DNA of 24,274 nt, from contig CANKWG010000007.1 of NCBI GenBank assembly GCA_947487325.1, forward strand, positions 1 to 24,274. Reading direction: 5' to 3'. A program made the translations under genes and the position numbers. Each line of letters starts with the position of its first letter. Position 1 is the first letter of the stretch. This DNA is from Oxalobacteraceae bacterium. GTDB lineage: Bacteria; Pseudomonadota; Gammaproteobacteria; Burkholderiales; Burkholderiaceae_D. The notes below the pieces were generated by a model. It did no database searches, was not told the origin of the DNA, and saw only the letters and a list, made by a program, of their open reading frames with translations. Positions 22,442 to 24,274 of the stretch are shown here, one piece after another.

Positions 22442-23824
22442 ATGACGCTTATTCAGACCTATCGTTCGCTGACATGCAGACGTCTCGGCGCCGGCACCTT
22501 GTTGGGTATCCTGCTGTTGACGCTGACTGGCCCATCGTCTGCGGAAACCAAACCAGCCAGTAATCGTCAACCAGTGCTGATCGATGCTATCGCGGTGGTA
22601 GTCAACACTGACGTTATCACCCTTAGAGAGATTGAAGAACGTTTGCGTCTGGTTGAGCAGCGGCTGAAACGTCAGAACATACAGTTGCCTGCCCGCGAGG
22701 TATTGCAAAAGCAGTTACTCGAGCGAATGATCGTCAACCGTGCGCAGATGCAACTGGCGCGCGAAACAGGAATTCGTATCGATGATTTATTGCTGGATCG
22801 TGCGATCGCACGGATTGCCGAGCAAAACAAACTGACCGTGCAAGGATTCCGGGATCAGCTCGAAGGTGACGGCCTGTCTTTTGCTCGCTTCCGTGAAGAG
22901 GTGCGTGAAGAAATCACCTTGCAGCGTCTGCGTGAACGCGAAGTCGACAACAAAATTCAGATCACCGATGCCGAGGTCGATAACTTCCTTGCTGCTTCAG
23001 CGGGCAACGCCGAAGGTGCTCAAGGTGAAATCAATATCGCTCAAATTCTGGTGCGCGTACCTGAAAAGGCGACACCCGAACAAATTGCTGAACGTCGCAA
23101 ACGTGCTGATCAGGCGCTCGCACAGTTGAGCTCCGGTGTGGAATTTGCGAAGGTCGCGGCCAGTTTTTCTGATGCCGGTGATGCGCTAAGTGGTGGCGAA
23201 CTTGGCTGGCGCAGCGCTTCACGTTTACCGCAGCTTTTTATGGATGCGACTGAAAAAATCAAAGATGGCGAAGTGGCGCCCATGGTTCGCAGCGCGAATG
23301 GCTTTCATATTCTCAAAGTTATCGGAAGACGCAGCGCCAGTATGGTCAAGACGGGGCCGGGCGCTGTGGTCCAGCAAACACTTGCACGCCATATCCTGAT
23401 CAAGGTGAATCAGATCGTCTCGGCCACTGAAGCGCGCCGCAAACTCGTTGAACTCAAGGAACGGCTGGACAATAAAGCAGCCAAGTTTGAGGAATTGGCG
23501 CGTCTGTATTCCAACGATGGCTCTGCCAGTAAAGGTGGTGATCTTGGTTGGATCTATCCTGGTGATACCGTGCCTGAGTTCGAGCGTGCGATGAATTCGC
23601 TGCAACCCGGTGAAGTCAGTGGACCCGTCGAGTCGCCCTTTGGTTATCACTTGATCGAAGTCATTGAACGTAAATCCGAAGAAATTTCGCGAGAGCGGCA
23701 GCGTATGATTGCGCGACAGGCATTGCGTGAGCAAAAGCTTGAAGAATCCTATGAAGACTGGTTGCGACAGCTGCGCGATCGTGCTTACGTCGAGTATCGT
23801 TTGGACGATATCAATCGTCCGTAA
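22442..23824 (+). CDS. surA: Periplasmic chaperone and peptidyl-prolyl isomerase SurA
   Basis: SurA escorts unfolded outer-membrane proteins, LptD among them, across the periplasm to the Bam complex. The 460-aa protein has a signal peptide (about 1-34, ending GPSSA). The N-terminal chaperone domain follows, with DAIAVVVNTDVITLREIEERL and MIVNRAQMQLARETGIRI. Two parvulin domains are visible: INIAQILVRVP to GFHILKVIGRR (about 195-297), and ARHILIKVNQIV to FGYHLIEVIERK (about 317-415, GGDLGWIYPGDTVPEFE). A C-terminal helix (LEESYEDWLRQLRDRAYVEYRL) completes the chaperone core. No good ribosome binding site precedes the ATG. It sits between lptD and pdxA as in E. coli. Confidence 0.96.
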   Translation: MTLIQTYRSLTCRRLGAGTLLGILLLTLTGPSSAETKPASNRQPVLIDAIAVVVNTDVITLREIEERLRLVEQRLKRQNIQLPAREVLQKQLLERMIVNRAQMQLARETGIRIDDLLLDRAIARIAEQNKLTVQGFRDQLEGDGLSFARFREEVREEITLQRLREREVDNKIQITDAEVDNFLAASAGNAEGAQGEINIAQILVRVPEKATPEQIAERRKRADQALAQLSSGVEFAKVAASFSDAGDALSGGELGWRSASRLPQLFMDATEKIKDGEVAPMVRSANGFHILKVIGRRSASMVKTGPGAVVQQTLARHILIKVNQIVSATEARRKLVELKERLDNKAAKFEELARLYSNDGSASKGGDLGWIYPGDTVPEFERAMNSLQPGEVSGPVESPFGYHLIEVIERKSEEISRERQRMIARQALREQKLEESYEDWLRQLRDRAYVEYRLDDINRP

Positions 23825-23836
23825 TCGTCAACATCC

Positions 23837-24274
23837 ATGTCCCGCCCCCGGATAGCGATCAGCTGTGGTGAGCCGGCCGGCGTGGGGCCGGAAATCGCGG
23901 TGCGCGCCGCATTGCAATCGACCTCGGCAGCCTGCTTGTTGATAGGTGATGCCACACAGTTGCAATCACTGGCCAGCGTTATGTCGCCCCAGTATCCCGT
24001 GCAACGTGTGACCTCCGCAGCCAGCTGGAAAGATCATCCGGGCCAGCTAGCTATCCTTGACTGTCCACTTGCGGTAACACCCGTACCCGGACAGCTTGAT
24101 GCCCGCAATGGCAAACCCGTCCTCGATATGCTGGATGCGGCACTGGCGGCCGCCATGGCGGGCGATGTTGATGCCATCGTCACAGCACCCGTACAAAAAA
24201 GTACGATCAATGATGCGGGTATCGCCGTCACCGGCCACACCGAATATCTTGCTGAAAAAACGCACACCCCCCCC
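23837..24274 (+). CDS. pdxA: 4-hydroxythreonine-4-phosphate dehydrogenase PdxA, N-terminal part (runs off the right edge)
   Basis: PdxA oxidises 4-phosphohydroxy-L-threonine in the DXP-dependent route to pyridoxal phosphate. The first 146 codons are present. They include the start motif IAISCGEPAGVGPEIAVRAA (6-25), GQLDARNGKPVLDMLDAAL, and VTAPVQKSTINDAGIAVTGHTEYLAEKTHTP, with the substrate-binding threonine/histidine loop GHTEYLAE. The ATG at 23837 begins 12 bases after the surA stop, and order lptD-surA-pdxA agrees with E. coli, where rsmA follows. The window ends in a run of eight C, which makes the last codons (THTPP) doubtful. The remaining two thirds lie outside. Confidence 0.95.
   Translation, partial: MSRPRIAISCGEPAGVGPEIAVRAALQSTSAACLLIGDATQLQSLASVMSPQYPVQRVTSAASWKDHPGQLAILDCPLAVTPVPGQLDARNGKPVLDMLDAALAAAMAGDVDAIVTAPVQKSTINDAGIAVTGHTEYLAEKTHTPP

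Noticed and set aside
1..24274. A hidden mobile element, CRISPR array, toxin-antitoxin pair or defence system
   Set aside because: No transposase, integrase, direct-repeat array, attachment-site repeat or defence domain was seen; the genes are nearly all recognisable housekeeping functions.

Overview
This window reads as an ordinary chromosomal segment of a betaproteobacterium, most likely of the order Burkholderiales. The grounds are protein flavour and gene order: queA-tgt-yajC-secD-secF, purB next to a YibF-like GST, bfr/bfd/mnmA/nudJ, a divergent lptD-surA-pdxA and amgK-murU-pepP-ubiH pair, and a UbiH and LptD of betaproteobacterial type. GC is moderate to high. I see no tRNA, rRNA, CRISPR array, insertion sequence or prophage gene. 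Coding density is high, and no gene-free stretch exceeds about 300 bases; the longest lies between nudJ and pntAA.

Layout. At 1-259 is the start of recG (minus strand), divergent from a plus-strand run of queA and tgt (tRNA queuosine synthesis, overlapping by ATGA). An ankyrin-repeat gene follows, then yajC, secD and secF (Sec translocon accessory complex). A bidirectional terminator at 7182-7210 separates secF from the convergent purB. A short region holding promoter-like elements for both directions separates purB from a GST-family gene. A second bidirectional terminator (9401-9429) separates the GST from a minus-strand block read nudJ, mnmA, bfd, bfr (nucleotide hydrolase, tRNA 2-thiouridylase, iron storage and release).

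Divergent from nudJ is a plus-strand block: pntAA (NAD-binding domain I), panD (aspartate decarboxylase), pntAB and pntB. This is a split, three-subunit proton-translocating transhydrogenase with panD lodged inside. A third bidirectional terminator (15730-15758) separates it from a tightly packed minus-strand operon read amgK, murU, pepP, ubiH (peptidoglycan sugar recycling, proline aminopeptidase, ubiquinone synthesis). Divergent from amgK, lptD, surA and the start of pdxA run to the right edge (LPS assembly, outer-membrane protein folding, vitamin B6).

How the genes work together. Three themes recur: envelope biogenesis (SecDF-YajC, LptD, SurA, AmgK-MurU), redox and cofactor supply (PntAA/AB/B, PanD, UbiH, PdxA) and tRNA wobble-base modification (QueA, Tgt, MnmA). 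Bfr and Bfd form an iron storage/release pair whose promoters carry recurring TGCGAA..ATT boxes that look like Fur sites.

I found no convincing novel multi-gene system. The items most worth checking are the unplaced ankyrin gene between tgt and yajC, a terminator-shaped hairpin between yajC and secD, panD inside the pnt operon, the repeated boxes at bfd/bfr, a possible 67-aa membrane peptide at 12116-12319, and an LptD with only two cysteines.
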